DNA of 64,000 nucleotides, taken from Bacillus horti. Lineage in GTDB: Bacteria; Bacillota; Bacilli; Caldalkalibacillales; JCM-10596. The stretch is from contig NZ_JAUSTY010000004.1 of NCBI RefSeq assembly GCF_030813115.1, positions 62,001 through 126,000 on the forward strand. Reading direction: 5' to 3'. Shown here one piece after another: positions 26,458 to 35,604 of this stretch. The notes below the pieces were generated by a model. The model had not been told where the DNA came from, did not search any database, and worked only from the letters and a program-made list of their open reading frames with translations. Within the stretch, counting starts at the first letter, position 1, and the number at the start of each line of letters is the position of its first letter. The position numbers were made by a program, and so were the translations under genes.

Positions 26458-27599
26458 AACTCGATGTAAAGGAACTTTATCAGAAAAGGTTTAAGGAGTT
26501 TACTGTGGAAATTCTGAAATACCGCAGTGCGTTTGCAAACAACGGGTTATTGGTTACGATAATATTCCTGACCATTTTAGCAGGTGTGTACTATAGGCAA
26601 ATGATTGATTTAATTCCAGAGCAGTTTCCAGTGGACTTAGCGTTGACTGTATTGCTTGCCATTGTGCTCACTGTCGGTCGTCATCGGACGTTTCTAAAAG
26701 AAGCGGATATGCTGTTTTTACCTACTCTAGAGCGTGAGATGGAGCATTATTTTAGTAAAACATTAAGATACAACTTATTGCTTCAGTGTGGTCTTGTTTT
26801 TGTACTACTCCTTATGCTAAAGCCCTTATACGATGCAAAAATTCCACTTGAGCAGCAGAATCTACTATTATTTTATCTGATCCCCGTCTTGGCAAAGGGT
26901 TGGAACGTTTATTCCTCTTGGAATGTCCTTAGGGTTCCTTATCCAGATAAGCGCTTTCTGCATGGAGTAGCTAGGCTGTTATTCAACGGGGCACTCCTGT
27001 ATTGGTTTTTTTCAGGAGGAACATTTCTTATTTTTGAGAGCTTCATCATCGGGGGAGCTGTACTCGGATTAGCTGTTATTGCTTTCTTTATGTACGAGAG
27101 AAATATGATTAAGCGTTATTTATATCGCTGGATGAATTTATTAGAGATGGAGCAGAAGCTTCAGGCGAAATTCTACGGGTTTATTAATCTGTTTGTAGAT
27201 GTCCCGCATATTGGGAAAAAGGTAAAGGAGCGAAAATGGCTAAGCTGGCTAGGGAATATATTGCCCTTTAATAGGAAGCAGGCGTATTTATATCTCCTTT
27301 TAAAAACATTTATGAGAACAGAGGAATATTCAAGTCGATTTTTCAGATTAAGTATTGTAGCTATGCTACTGATTTGGTGGCTTCCAAATATTTATGTGAA
27401 GGCTGCAATAGGTCTTGGTTTTATCTTTATTACGTTTACACAGATGAAAGGAATGAAAAATTATCATCAGCGTCAGTTTTGGCAAGGGGTTTTTCCTTGG
27501 CCGCATCATCTGCAACAAAGCTCATATAGAAAGCTAACCATTAGTCTAATGATGGTTCAGGCTGTTCTATTTAGTCTAGTTCTATTTGTTACTCAATGA
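26454..27599 (+). CDS. ecsB: EcsB-like ABC transporter membrane protein
   Basis: 381 residues with an N-terminal helix and further membrane segments separated by basic loops, including LYQKRFKEFTVEILKYRSAF at the start and KRYLYRWMNLLEMEQKLQAK in the middle, as in EcsB. Translationally coupled to ecsA. The third gene of the Bacillus operon, ecsC, is not present here. The next 130 bases hold a 15-base palindrome TTCGCAC-G-GTGCGAA (27664-27678) of unknown role. Confidence 0.85.
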   Translation: MKLDVKELYQKRFKEFTVEILKYRSAFANNGLLVTIIFLTILAGVYYRQMIDLIPEQFPVDLALTVLLAIVLTVGRHRTFLKEADMLFLPTLEREMEHYFSKTLRYNLLLQCGLVFVLLLMLKPLYDAKIPLEQQNLLLFYLIPVLAKGWNVYSSWNVLRVPYPDKRFLHGVARLLFNGALLYWFFSGGTFLIFESFIIGGAVLGLAVIAFFMYERNMIKRYLYRWMNLLEMEQKLQAKFYGFINLFVDVPHIGKKVKERKWLSWLGNILPFNRKQAYLYLLLKTFMRTEEYSSRFFRLSIVAMLLIWWLPNIYVKAAIGLGFIFITFTQMKGMKNYHQRQFWQGVFPWPHHLQQSSYRKLTISLMMVQAVLFSLVLFVTQ

Positions 27600-27663
27600 G
27601 GATAAAGAAAGCTAAAAAGCCTTAACCGACCGCCACCACTGTACAACATCCTAGCCCGAGAGT

Positions 27664-27678
27664 TTCGCACGGTGCGAA
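27664..27678. repeat. Perfect 15-base palindrome
   Basis: TTCGCAC-G-GTGCGAA between ecsB and the convergent zinc-ribbon gene. No T-tract follows, so it is not a typical terminator. A small operator or part of the ecsAB 3-prime end structure. Confidence 0.35.
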
Positions 27679-27714
27679 GAAGTAAATGGGTTAGATGAAA
27701 ATAAGCTCACATGG

Positions 27715-27746
27715 AAAAGAGGCTGTTGAATTACTCAACAGTCTCT
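27715..27746 (-). terminator. Hairpin at end of zinc-ribbon gene
   Basis: On the minus strand AAGAGACTGTTGA pairs with TCAACAGCCTCTT and a short T-tract (TCTTTTCC) follows. It overlaps the last codons of the gene and may also stop ecsAB transcripts from the other side. Confidence 0.55.
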
Positions 27747-27901
27747 TCCCATTTCCAAACACCGTCTGCTTTTGTTAAAACCTTAGAATGATCTCCAAGA
27801 CATTTACCACAGGTGTCAACATAGGAATCAAATTGCTCTGTAATTACATCACTACATACGCGACAATGCTTAGGACCGACATTTGAACTGAGAGGGCTCA
27901 T
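27731..27901 (-). CDS. Small zinc-ribbon protein (YhfH-like)
   Basis: 56 residues from ATG 27901, preferred over ATG 27907 because AAGGAG is then 8 bases away rather than 2. Two CxxC pairs (HCRVC and TCGKC) separated by 15 residues form a probable zinc ribbon, followed by WKWEE near the C-terminus. Resembles the small YhfH-type proteins of Bacillus in the layout of the cysteines, but is longer at the C-terminus. Its upstream region is repeat copy 2, so the promoter would have to lie within or beyond the repeat. Confidence 0.72.
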   Translation of the reverse strand: MSPLSSNVGPKHCRVCSDVITEQFDSYVDTCGKCLGDHSKVLTKADGVWKWEETVE

Positions 27902-27942
27902 TTTCATTTCTCCTTCTTTCTATATTTTTTATAGACAGGTAA

Positions 27943-28065
27943 GAAAAGCTTTTATTGAAGCCTTTTCGAAGAAGTCCTCTAGTCCATCGTTAGAGGAAGC
28001 TTTTACATGCAGCCAGAATTTATAAAATTTGAAGAAATCATTGTATCAAATTTTATAAATTCTTA
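27943..28065 (-). repeat. Interspersed 122-bp repeat, copy 2 (inverted)
   Basis: Reverse complement of the copies at 22725 and 50662. Read on the minus strand it starts TAAGAATTTATAAAATTTGA; this copy has the perfect 18-bp stem AGAATTTATAAAATTTGA with TCAAATTTTATAAATTCT. It ends GCTTTTCTTA, so the ends here read TAAGAA and TTCTTA. Lies just upstream of the zinc-ribbon gene. Confidence 0.87.
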
Positions 28066-28327
28066 AACGGTAAGAAAAACAGAATGGGGAAGAGGACGAT
28101 GTCGTATTTAAATGCTAAATGTATTATACTCATTTTATTCTGTTATATAACAATATGACACAATATTTAAAATTATACAACAGTTAATGGCGGAATTTTT
28201 AGAAAATAATTTCAAGTAGGTCTACGATTAGTCCCATTTATCACATCATTGCTTGATAAGCTTACATACAAAAAGACCACGAATGATTGTGTAATCGTGA
28301 TCTTTTGCTAGCTTATTATGTTATTGG
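28066..28327. other. Intergenic region, nothing recognised
   Basis: About 200 AT-rich bases with no convincing gene, followed by the terminator of the DUF418 gene (28270-28306). A 19-codon plus-strand frame starting at ATG 28100 has only a weak ribosome site. Confidence 0.5.
28270..28306 (-). terminator. Terminator of DUF418 gene
   Basis: AAAAGACCACGA and TCGTGATCTTTT pair with one mismatch around a 12-base loop, just downstream of the minus-strand gene that ends at 28328; the minus strand reads into a T-rich tract. Confidence 0.75.
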
Positions 28328-29491
28328 TTATTTATACGTAAGCTTACGCCAAATCCATTCTGCTGGTCCAAACTGATAGCGCTTGAGCCATAAATGGCTA
28401 AAGAAAATTTGTATAACATAGATACTAAGAGCTAGAACAACAGTCCAGAAAGGAGAAACATCACCATAAAGTCCTAGTCCATAGCTATAAAAAATAGAAG
28501 TACAGATGATAGATTGTAACAAGTAATTGGTCAAACCTAATCTTCCTACAGGTGCTAATAGCTGTAGCCCTTTTTTAACAGCAGATTGCTTATACAGAAA
28601 GGTGAGCGAGATCAGGTAAAAGATCGTCATAGCAGGTCCACCGATTAAGGCACCTAGGATTTCTATTGTCGCACTATGTGTGAAGGTAGCATAGGCAATT
28701 GAAAGTGGGATACCCACAAGCATACTTATAAGCCATGCCCTTTTCAGTTTAGATTTTAATTCATCCATACGTTGGAAAACATGAATGCGAATCATAAACA
28801 TCCCTAATAGGAACATCCCAAGCACAGTAGGAAGACTGACGATAGAGTTAGCGTACATAAACATGAGCTCATTGATTCTAAAAGTTAAAATTTGAGCATA
28901 CGTACCTTCACTATAAACGTTTAAGGCCTGTTCAGAGATTAGTGTATAGGTCTGTATCATGCTTTGATCATCTAGATTACTTAGCTCACTTGAAGCCCCC
29001 AGCAACAATGTAAACAATAGAGCAGGGAGGATTAAGAGTGAAAAAGCCCATTTTAAAATGGTTGAAGGCTTTCTGTTTCTAAACAGCAATAGAAACAAAG
29101 ACAGCAGTGCATAGGTCACTAGGATATCGCCCATCCAAATAAAGATGGCATGAATCAAGCCAATTCCTAATAGGATGAATGCCCTTCTTTTATAAAGAGC
29201 ACGACTGTTAACCTGCTTTTGTTCAGCTCTGGTCATGAATAACATAAAGCCTGCTCCAAATAAGAAGGAGAACATGGGATAAAACTTACCTTCCGCCAAA
29301 AAAGCAACCAACCACTGTGTGCCTCGATCTAAGGAGCTATCCCACCATTGGATATTGGCCACATTCAGATAAATAGAAGGATAGGAAAAAATACTCATAT
29401 TGACTAGAAGAATGCCTAGCAGAGCCAATCCACGAATACTGTCTAGTAATTCAATTCTTTCATTAGCCTTTATTGGTTGAAGCTGGTTCAT
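28328..29491 (-). CDS. DUF418 (YeiB-like) membrane protein
   Basis: 387 residues, about ten membrane helices. The N-terminus RIELLDSIRGLALLGILLVN and GKFYPMFSFLFGAGFML are hallmarks of the YeiB/DUF418 group; the C-terminal DUF418 segment includes GRLGLTNYLLQSIIC and SHLWLKRYQFGPAEWIWR. The group is related to acyltransferase-3 membrane proteins and is of unknown function. Ribosome site AGGATG upstream. Followed at 68 bases upstream by the guanylate-kinase-like gene, also minus strand. Confidence 0.92.
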   Translation of the reverse strand: MNQLQPIKANERIELLDSIRGLALLGILLVNMSIFSYPSIYLNVANIQWWDSSLDRGTQWLVAFLAEGKFYPMFSFLFGAGFMLFMTRAEQKQVNSRALYKRRAFILLGIGLIHAIFIWMGDILVTYALLSLFLLLFRNRKPSTILKWAFSLLILPALLFTLLLGASSELSNLDDQSMIQTYTLISEQALNVYSEGTYAQILTFRINELMFMYANSIVSLPTVLGMFLLGMFMIRIHVFQRMDELKSKLKRAWLISMLVGIPLSIAYATFTHSATIEILGALIGGPAMTIFYLISLTFLYKQSAVKKGLQLLAPVGRLGLTNYLLQSIICTSIFYSYGLGLYGDVSPFWTVVLALSIYVIQIFFSHLWLKRYQFGPAEWIWRKLTYK

Positions 29492-29520
29492 TACGTATCG
29501 TTCATCCTTTCAAACTAAAG

Positions 29521-29541
29521 AATCTCACTAATGTGAGATCC
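29521..29541 (-). terminator. Small hairpin between guanylate-kinase-like gene and DUF418 gene
   Basis: ATCTCAC and GTGAGAT (7 bp, loop TAAT), followed on the minus strand by TCTTTAG. Weak T-tract; may only attenuate. Confidence 0.45.
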
Positions 29542-29558
29542 CTTCATATAGAATGATA

Positions 29559-30137
29559 TTAATATTTACTATCTGGATGATGAGTTATTCCTAAAAATGT
29601 TTCAATTCTAGTGGTAAGCTCCTGTGCCGTACTAGCTAGGTCATAGTTTGGGATCACAATATCACAGGATGATTGATAGTCCATTATTTCATCGTAGTGG
29701 CTTAGATGTCTTTCGATTGTTTGTGGGTCGTCACCACGTTGGATTTGTCTTTGAGTAACCGTTTCCTTGTCTGCTTGAACAAAGATAGTTAAGGTCTTGT
29801 CAAAAAGCTTCTTAAAAATCTCACAGCCTTCAGGGCTTAAGATAGCAAAAAAGCTACCATTCTCCTTCAAGAGCCTTTCACAATCTACTTTTGTGATACC
29901 GTAACAAATACCATCCGCTTGAACAACTTCAATAAATTCCTCATTCTGCTCCATTTGCTTAAACTCAGACTCGGTAATATAATGATATTCCTTTCCTTCT
30001 GTTTCCTTAGTCCTTTTCTCTCTTGTTGTATAGGAAACAACGCGGGGAATATGCAGAGTAATCCCGATGGCCTCAGCTAAAGTAAATCGTCCAGATCCGT
30101 CAGGTCCAACAAATAGCAATGCTCTCCCGTCCATCAT
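29559..30137 (-). CDS. Guanylate-kinase-like protein with altered P-loop
   Basis: 192 residues, close to Gmk length. The P-loop reads GPDGSGRFTL where Gmk has G-x-S/x-G-x-GK-G/S-T, so the ATP-binding lysine is replaced by arginine. The GMP-binding region is well kept: SYTTREKRTKETEGKEYHYI, and the lid RQIQRGDDPQTIERHL has the expected arginines. Either a nucleoside monophosphate kinase using Arg in place of Lys, or a regulator or paralogue with lost activity; the housekeeping gmk should lie elsewhere. AAGGAGG upstream; ATG 30137 or the adjacent ATG 30134 could be used. Confidence 0.82.
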   Translation of the reverse strand: MMDGRALLFVGPDGSGRFTLAEAIGITLHIPRVVSYTTREKRTKETEGKEYHYITESEFKQMEQNEEFIEVVQADGICYGITKVDCERLLKENGSFFAILSPEGCEIFKKLFDKTLTIFVQADKETVTQRQIQRGDDPQTIERHLSHYDEIMDYQSSCDIVIPNYDLASTAQELTTRIETFLGITHHPDSKY

Positions 30138-30305
30138 GATCCCTCCTTAGTTAAATTTTAAATCTTCAAAAAACAGATGATTATTTCCAGTATATCATAA
30201 TAGAAGGAAGAATGACAGGGGAGAAGGGGGAATGCGGGGAGAGTATGATATAATAGTAAGGAACACGAAGTATTGAGTTAATCGTGAAGTGGAGGAAAAT
30301 AATAC

Positions 30306-31607
30306 ATGAACGCTGAGCAAGACAAAACTATTCCTCATTCTGAACCATCAGAGCGTCTTTGGACGCCAAGGTTTATCACATTAAGCTTTGTAAATTTCTT
30401 AATGTTTACAAGCTTTTTCTTTCTTACCCCTACCTTGCCTATCTATTTAGTTGAGGAGCTACAGGCTCAAGAAAGTCAGGTAGGACTATTAATAGCGGTA
30501 TTTACACTTGCTGCCGTTGTTTCTAGACCACTTACAGGCTATTTTATGGATAAATCTAGCCATAAGAAAGTGTTTGTATTAGCCGTTATCATATTTTTAA
30601 TGGCTACAATTGGTTATTTATGGGTAAAAACATTAGCTTTTTTTATGCTCGTTCGTTTGATTCATGGCTTTGGCTTTGGGATGGCCACAACGGCTGGAAG
30701 TACTATGGCAGCAGAATGGATTCCTGCTAATCGTAGGGGTGAAGGAATAGGCTACTTTGGAATGTTTGTCGTGGTAGCCATGGCTTTAGGTCCATTAGTG
30801 GCAGTCTATCTTGTAGAGATGTTTACATATACTCAGTTTTTTGGCATATGTGTCTTTTTTGCCGCTTTAGGCGTAATCCTCGCTATGTTTTTACGCCCAC
30901 CTACAAAAATAATTGATGCACATAAAAACAAGAATGAGGTAAATCCCTCAAACGAGAAGAATGAATCAATTCAGCCTAATGAGGAGAAACAAGAAAATTC
31001 ACTTACTAAGCTTAAGAGCTTATTTTACAAGCTTTTTGAACCAAAGGCTTTCCCAATTTCACTTTGTGTTCTCTTGATTGCCATCGTATTTGGTGGAACG
31101 GTAACTTTTATTCCACTCTATGCTGTAGAGCTTGGGGGCTCTAAGCTGGCAGGTGCTTATTTTTCTCTTTATGCTTTAGCTCTGGTATTCTCTAGACCCT
31201 TAGCTGGAAAATGGTTTGATCGTAGAGGTCCATTTCTCATTGTTTTACTTGGAGGGATTATCTATTTTATTGGTATTATCACTCTTGGGCTTGCTACAGG
31301 ACCAGCCTTGCTTTACATAGCGGCCGTTATTATTGGTATTGGCTATGGAAGTCTTCAGCCTAGCTATCAGGCCTTGGTGATTGCTGTATCCCCTGAAAAT
31401 CGCCGTGGAGCAGCGACAGCCACATTTTTCTCAAGCTTTGATATTGGAATTGGTCTAGGAGCTGTTTTATCAGGCCTTGTTGTTCAATGGGTTGGCTATG
31501 GTTCTATGTTTCTGATCTTCTCTGGATTTATTTTAGTATCATTGACTCTTTTTCTTATTTATCATAAACGGAGTACTAACGAATTAGAGATTAATAAGCA
31601 GAGTTGA
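30306..31607 (+). CDS. MFS transporter, drug-exporter type
   Basis: 433 residues with twelve membrane helices split by a charged cytoplasmic loop (about 200-240, Asn/Glu/Lys-rich). The loop 2-3 motif GYFMDKSSHKKV (usual form GxLaDrxGrrkv) and its second-half counterpart GKWFDRRGPFL are present, as is GFGFGMATTAGSTMAAEWIP. Substrate not predictable; multidrug or sugar efflux. Expressed alone, preceded by an extended -10 candidate (TGATATAAT at about 30246-30254) and followed by a terminator. Confidence 0.9.
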   Translation: MNAEQDKTIPHSEPSERLWTPRFITLSFVNFLMFTSFFFLTPTLPIYLVEELQAQESQVGLLIAVFTLAAVVSRPLTGYFMDKSSHKKVFVLAVIIFLMATIGYLWVKTLAFFMLVRLIHGFGFGMATTAGSTMAAEWIPANRRGEGIGYFGMFVVVAMALGPLVAVYLVEMFTYTQFFGICVFFAALGVILAMFLRPPTKIIDAHKNKNEVNPSNEKNESIQPNEEKQENSLTKLKSLFYKLFEPKAFPISLCVLLIAIVFGGTVTFIPLYAVELGGSKLAGAYFSLYALALVFSRPLAGKWFDRRGPFLIVLLGGIIYFIGIITLGLATGPALLYIAAVIIGIGYGSLQPSYQALVIAVSPENRRGAATATFFSSFDIGIGLGAVLSGLVVQWVGYGSMFLIFSGFILVSLTLFLIYHKRSTNELEINKQS

Positions 31608-31739
31608 AACCTCTTACTGCTATCCTCGTAGTGATAGGAAGAAGTTAGGGATGTCTGATCGTTAAAGAATACGATTCTGTAGAGGCAATGAAGATAATTC
31701 AAAACATCAAGTCACTGTAATACTATAATTGACTAAGAG

Positions 31740-31776
31740 AACCTGACCGAATGAATCATTAATTGGTCAGGTTTTT
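31740..31776 (+). terminator. Terminator of MFS gene, overlapping the end of the Lgt-like gene
   Basis: AACCTGACC pairs with GGTCAGGTT around a 16-base loop and is followed by TTTTTT on the plus strand. It overlaps the last codons of the convergent minus-strand gene. Confidence 0.85.
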
Positions 31777-32520
31777 TGGATTGTACAAAATAGAACCAAT
31801 AAGCCCTAGCAGACTTATAATAAGGTAAATCCATTGAGTGGATGAAAGACCTAACAAAGCAGAAGTAGGCTGATAGATAGCTGTAGAGATAGCTAATAAG
31901 CCGATCCCTAACAAAAACAAAGAATGAATGGTGCCTACACCACTCCCAAATCTATCTTTTAAGCTTAATAGATATAGTAAAATTGCTGTTCCTAGTAAAA
32001 ATTGATATAAAAAAATGGGATGATAATTCACAATATTTTCGGCAGATGGGTTAATTATGATTACCTCGTCTAGAGGGATGCCCCAAGGCATTTGAGTAGG
32101 CAAGCCGTAGGTTCGTTGGACTACCCAATACAAAGTTAACGTAGCCGTTAGCCACACAGTGAACACATCAAAAAAACGAGCTATAGGGAGATTTCTCTTT
32201 TTTAAAGAATATAAGAGCATTCCTAAAGCCGTCAGGACACCTAAAACCATTCCAATCGTACCACCAGTTGCATAAAGAATAGCACTTGGGTTCTGAAAAA
32301 GAATCAAAGGCTCGACTAGAACAAAAGAAAACTTCCAAACGATCAAGTATCCAATTATGGCATTCGTCCACACATCACGCCATTCCAAGTAAGGAAAACT
32401 AACTTTATTGCACAGCCATTTTACAGGGAATAACAAAGCTAAGCCTATTAATAATAAGATAAGAGTCCTTAGAGGAATGGCTAGTCCTCCAACTGAAAGG
32501 AGTTCAGGAATAGAAAACAT
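31759..32520 (-). CDS. Divergent Lgt-like membrane protein
   Basis: 253 residues with about seven membrane helices. It resembles prolipoprotein diacylglyceryl transferase in outline: YATGGTIGMVLGVL corresponds to the HGG(L/M)xG helix, GLPTQMPWGIP to the GxPTxLPWG segment and YHPIFLYQFLLG to the HPxxLYE segment. The catalytic histidine of the first motif is Thr here, and the RxGNF segment is missing (VQRTYG instead). It is therefore probably not the lipoprotein-lipidating enzyme. Two bases from the thioredoxin gene that precedes it, so the two form an operon. Confidence 0.7.
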   Translation of the reverse strand: MFSIPELLSVGGLAIPLRTLILLLIGLALLFPVKWLCNKVSFPYLEWRDVWTNAIIGYLIVWKFSFVLVEPLILFQNPSAILYATGGTIGMVLGVLTALGMLLYSLKKRNLPIARFFDVFTVWLTATLTLYWVVQRTYGLPTQMPWGIPLDEVIIINPSAENIVNYHPIFLYQFLLGTAILLYLLSLKDRFGSGVGTIHSLFLLGIGLLAISTAIYQPTSALLGLSSTQWIYLIISLLGLIGSILYNPKNLTN

Positions 32521-32522
32521 AC

Positions 32523-33044
32523 CTAATCAACCAGCTTTCTTAACTGTTCTTGTAGCTGTGACCTTGTGGCAGCTCCAACATGCTTATGAACAATGACATT
32601 ATTTTTATCTACAAAAAACGTTGTCGGGACGGCTAAGACTTGATAGCTCTTACTAACAATCCCGTCTTGATCCAGAAGGACAGGTAAAGCAAACTGATAG
32701 TCCTCCATAAATTTATCAACGTTTGGTCTATAGTCTGTATCGGTCATATTAATCGCATAGAATTGAACCCGATCCTTATACTCTTCGTAAACAGAGTTTA
32801 AATCAGGTGCTTCATCCTTACATGGACCACACCAGGAAGCCCAAAAATTGATGAGAATAGGCTGATCATTAGACTCAAGGCGATGAGTAACCTCTTCATT
32901 TAGGCCTAGCAATTCAAATGGAGGAGCTTTAAAACCAACCTCCGGTTTATGTGCCATAGTTTCTGTTTGGCCTGAGAATGCGCTATAAAATGTAACACCA
33001 ACAACGATAACAAAAAGGACTAGGAATAAGCCTTTAGATTTCAT
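32523..33044 (-). CDS. Membrane-anchored thioredoxin, TlpA/ResA/StoA type
   Basis: 173 residues from ATG 33044 (TAGGAGG 6 bases upstream); a TTG two codons earlier is less likely. One N-terminal membrane segment, then a thioredoxin fold facing outward with the redox motif ASWCGPCKDEAPDL and the cis-proline loop VLAVPTTFFVD. ResA and StoA reduce disulfides outside the membrane for cytochrome c maturation and spore cortex synthesis; which of these applies cannot be told. The partner gene encodes the Lgt-like membrane protein, so the reductant or substrate could involve that protein. Confidence 0.9.
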   Translation of the reverse strand: MKSKGLFLVLFVIVVGVTFYSAFSGQTETMAHKPEVGFKAPPFELLGLNEEVTHRLESNDQPILINFWASWCGPCKDEAPDLNSVYEEYKDRVQFYAINMTDTDYRPNVDKFMEDYQFALPVLLDQDGIVSKSYQVLAVPTTFFVDKNNVIVHKHVGAATRSQLQEQLRKLVD

Positions 33045-33150
33045 GTGCAACCTCCTATGTCAACCTAGGTAAATTTTATCATAGTTCCGATTCCTATATT
33101 ATGAGCATATTATGAAAAATTTAGTATAAGAATTGAAAAAAGCAGCACTC

Positions 33151-33199
33151 TAAAACGCCGATTTAAGACAAGCGGATGAGTCTAAAATCGGCGTTTTAA
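33151..33199. terminator. Long bidirectional terminator
   Basis: TAAAACGCCGATTTAAGAC pairs with GTCTAAAATCGGCGTTTTA (one mismatch in 19) around an 11-base loop, with A/T tracts on both sides. Lies downstream of namA (minus strand). Confidence 0.9.
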
Positions 33200-33253
33200 T
33201 AGCTTTAATCTATGCTTTCCTTGCTAACATTTATCAATGGCATTGCTTATAGC

Positions 33254-34270
33254 TTATGACCAGCCCCGCTCATATTGGTTAGGAGGAGCTAATTCTACAT
33301 TCAGCTCTTTAGCCGCTGTACGAGGCCAATAAGGATCTCGTAATAGCTCTCTAGCTAAGAATACTAAATCAGCTCTTTCGTTATGCACAATTTCTTCTGC
33401 CTGTACACCGGATGTTATAAGACCAACAGCCCCCGTTGCAATGTTAACCTCTCGACGGATAGCTTCAGCATAAGGAACCTGATAACCGGGAAAAGCATCA
33501 ATCTTGGCCGGTACCACAGCCCCAGAGCTACAATCGATTAAATCAACACCCTGCTCCTTCATTTTTTGTGCATAGTATACGTAATCGTCGATACCAAGTC
33601 CTTCAGGGTGAAAGTCATTAGCAGAAATGCGAACAAATAGTGGGCCTGACCATACAGCTTGCACACGATCAATCGTTTCCTCCAGAAAACGATAACGCTT
33701 TTCGCGATCTCCACCATATTGGTCCGTACGCTCATTCGTTAATGGAGAAAGAAATTCATTGATTAAATAGCCGTGAGCTGCGTGTAGCTCAATAACATCA
33801 AAGCCAGCTTCCTTTGCTCTTCTAGCCCCGTCTAAAAAAGCCTGAATCGTCTCTTCAATTTGCTCGAGACTCAATTCTACAGGTGTCTTGAATTTATCAT
33901 TAAAAGGAATAGGGGATGGAGCAACAATATCTCCTTCAACCATCGCTTTACGACCAGCATGGGCAATCTGAATCCCTACTTTAGCTCCTTGCTCATGAAC
34001 AAGCTCAACAAGCTCTCTTAGCCCTTCGATGTGGTCGTCACTCCAAATTCCTAAATCCTGAGGAGAAATTCTGCCTTGAGGTGTAACAGCAGAAGCTTCT
34101 AAAATAATGAGCCCAACCTGACCAACAGCTCTGCTTGTGTAGTGTGTCTTATGCCAGTTCATGACCTTTCCATCCTGATTCATACATGAGTACATACACA
34201 TTGGTGACATAACAATACGATTGGGAAGGGTGACTCCTTTAATCGTGTATGGAGAAAATAAATGAGCCAT
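33254..34270 (-). CDS. namA: NADPH dehydrogenase NamA (YqjM), old yellow enzyme
   Basis: 338 residues from ATG 34270, exactly the YqjM length; AAAGGAC is 8 bases upstream and an ATG eleven codons earlier lacks a site. FMN enzyme that reduces activated alkenes, nitro compounds and other electrophiles with NADPH, part of the oxidative and electrophile stress response. Seen: [12 protein letters not shown] (the cysteine that tunes the flavin in YqjM), [20 protein letters not shown] (two substrate histidines), [13 protein letters not shown], and VRISANDF. The flavin-binding end [10 protein letters not shown] is intact. Single gene. Confidence 0.95.
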   Translation of the reverse strand: MAHLFSPYTIKGVTLPNRIVMSPMCMYSCMNQDGKVMNWHKTHYTSRAVGQVGLIILEASAVTPQGRISPQDLGIWSDDHIEGLRELVELVHEQGAKVGIQIAHAGRKAMVEGDIVAPSPIPFNDKFKTPVELSLEQIEETIQAFLDGARRAKEAGFDVIELHAAHGYLINEFLSPLTNERTDQYGGDREKRYRFLEETIDRVQAVWSGPLFVRISANDFHPEGLGIDDYVYYAQKMKEQGVDLIDCSSGAVVPAKIDAFPGYQVPYAEAIRREVNIATGAVGLITSGVQAEEIVHNERADLVFLARELLRDPYWPRTAAKELNVELAPPNQYERGWS

Positions 34271-34398
34271 TTTCAACAGTCCTTTCTCGGTTAATTCAAT
34301 CACTTAACGAATGTAAGAGTAAAGCTATAAGCTAAGACTAAACTTTCTAAGATATGTTTATTTGAAAAATGAAGTTTAAGCTTATTAAGTAAAGTCTA

Positions 34399-35604
34399 TC
34401 AGATAGATGAAACTTCTAATGCAGATTGGAACTCTTCTTTAATCTTCCGTAATAAATCAGCATCCTGTAGAACAGCAAGACCTGTTAAAGCGAGTGCCTT
34501 TGCTCCTATTAGCATGCCCTCAAATCCTTCTGAACTTAACGCAGCTTCTCTAAATTCATGGGTATGCCCGATTATTGGTGTCTGTGAAATCCTTATGTAA
34601 GGATGAATAGCTGGCGTGGCCTGACTAACATTCCCCATATCTATGGAGCCACTGCCACCACCTTCCTTCTCCTTAATCTCATCATCGCTAATACCAAGGA
34701 CTGAAAGCTGTTTTGTAAAAGTATCTGATAGTGCCTGGTTTGTTAGCATATCATCATAGCTGAGCTCGTAAAAGGACGTCCCCAAAGTAGCTCCAGTAGC
34801 TAAGGCTGCGGCTTCAGCACATGAAATAACTTTTTGCAAAACTTCCTTTAAATATGAACGACTTGCCGCACGGACATAGAATTGAGCTTTGGCATAATCA
34901 GGAACAATATTAGCCGCTTGTCCACCCTCAGGGATAATGCCATGAATTCTAACATCAGGCTTTACATGCTGGCGAAGCGCATTGATTGCGTTAAACGTTT
35001 GGATCACAGCATCCAATGCATTGACTCCCTCATGAGGAGCAGCCGCCGCGTGAGCCGCTTTTCCGTGGAACTCAAACTGTATGGCATCCATAGCAAGAGA
35101 TGAGCCGCTTTTTTGATAATGAGAAGAGGGATGAGCCATCATAGCTACATCTAAGTGATTAAATAGTCCTTGCTCGGCCATTGTAACTTTACCTCCACGA
35201 GTTTCCTCTGCTGGAGTTCCATAAACAAAAACACGTCCTCCCGTGTGTTCAACAACCTTGCTTAAGCCGATTCCTGAAGCAATGCCCATCGTGCCAATCA
35301 GATTATGACCACAAGCGTGGCCTAGACCCGGTAAGGCATCATATTCACACATATACCCTATAGTTGGACCAGGCTTTCCGCTATCAAATTCTGCTGTAAA
35401 AGCAGTAGCTAGTCCTGCTGTTCCCAGCTCAACCTGAAATCCATGAGCCTTAAGCTCTTTAGTTAAAATTTCAGCAGCTTTAAATTCTTCATGTCCAAGC
35501 TCAGGGTGATGCCCAATATACTGACTAATCTCAAAAAAACGCTGCCTTAAAGCATCAATCTCCTGCTGAATTTGCATCGATAATACGGAATCCTGTAGCC
35601 CCAT
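34399..35604 (-). CDS. M20D amidohydrolase (AbgB-like aminoacylase)
   Basis: 401 residues. Metal-dependent hydrolase of N-acyl or peptide-like amide bonds. Ligands seen: GHACGHNL, TPAEETRGG, MAHPSSHY and GHTHEF near the C-terminus; the dimerisation domain (KAAHAAAAPHEGVNALDAVI) lies between. The pattern EYDALPGLGHACGHN fits the AbgB/p-aminobenzoyl-glutamate hydrolase subgroup rather than PepV or DapE. ATG 35604 behind GGAGATAACC. Single gene; substrate not known. Confidence 0.9.
   Translation of the reverse strand: MGLQDSVLSMQIQQEIDALRQRFFEISQYIGHHPELGHEEFKAAEILTKELKAHGFQVELGTAGLATAFTAEFDSGKPGPTIGYMCEYDALPGLGHACGHNLIGTMGIASGIGLSKVVEHTGGRVFVYGTPAEETRGGKVTMAEQGLFNHLDVAMMAHPSSHYQKSGSSLAMDAIQFEFHGKAAHAAAAPHEGVNALDAVIQTFNAINALRQHVKPDVRIHGIIPEGGQAANIVPDYAKAQFYVRAASRSYLKEVLQKVISCAEAAALATGATLGTSFYELSYDDMLTNQALSDTFTKQLSVLGISDDEIKEKEGGGSGSIDMGNVSQATPAIHPYIRISQTPIIGHTHEFREAALSSEGFEGMLIGAKALALTGLAVLQDADLLRKIKEEFQSALEVSSI

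Noticed and set aside
28100-28160. 19-codon frame MSYLNAK... after repeat copy 2
   Set aside because: Ribosome site weak and no conservation evidence; likely chance.
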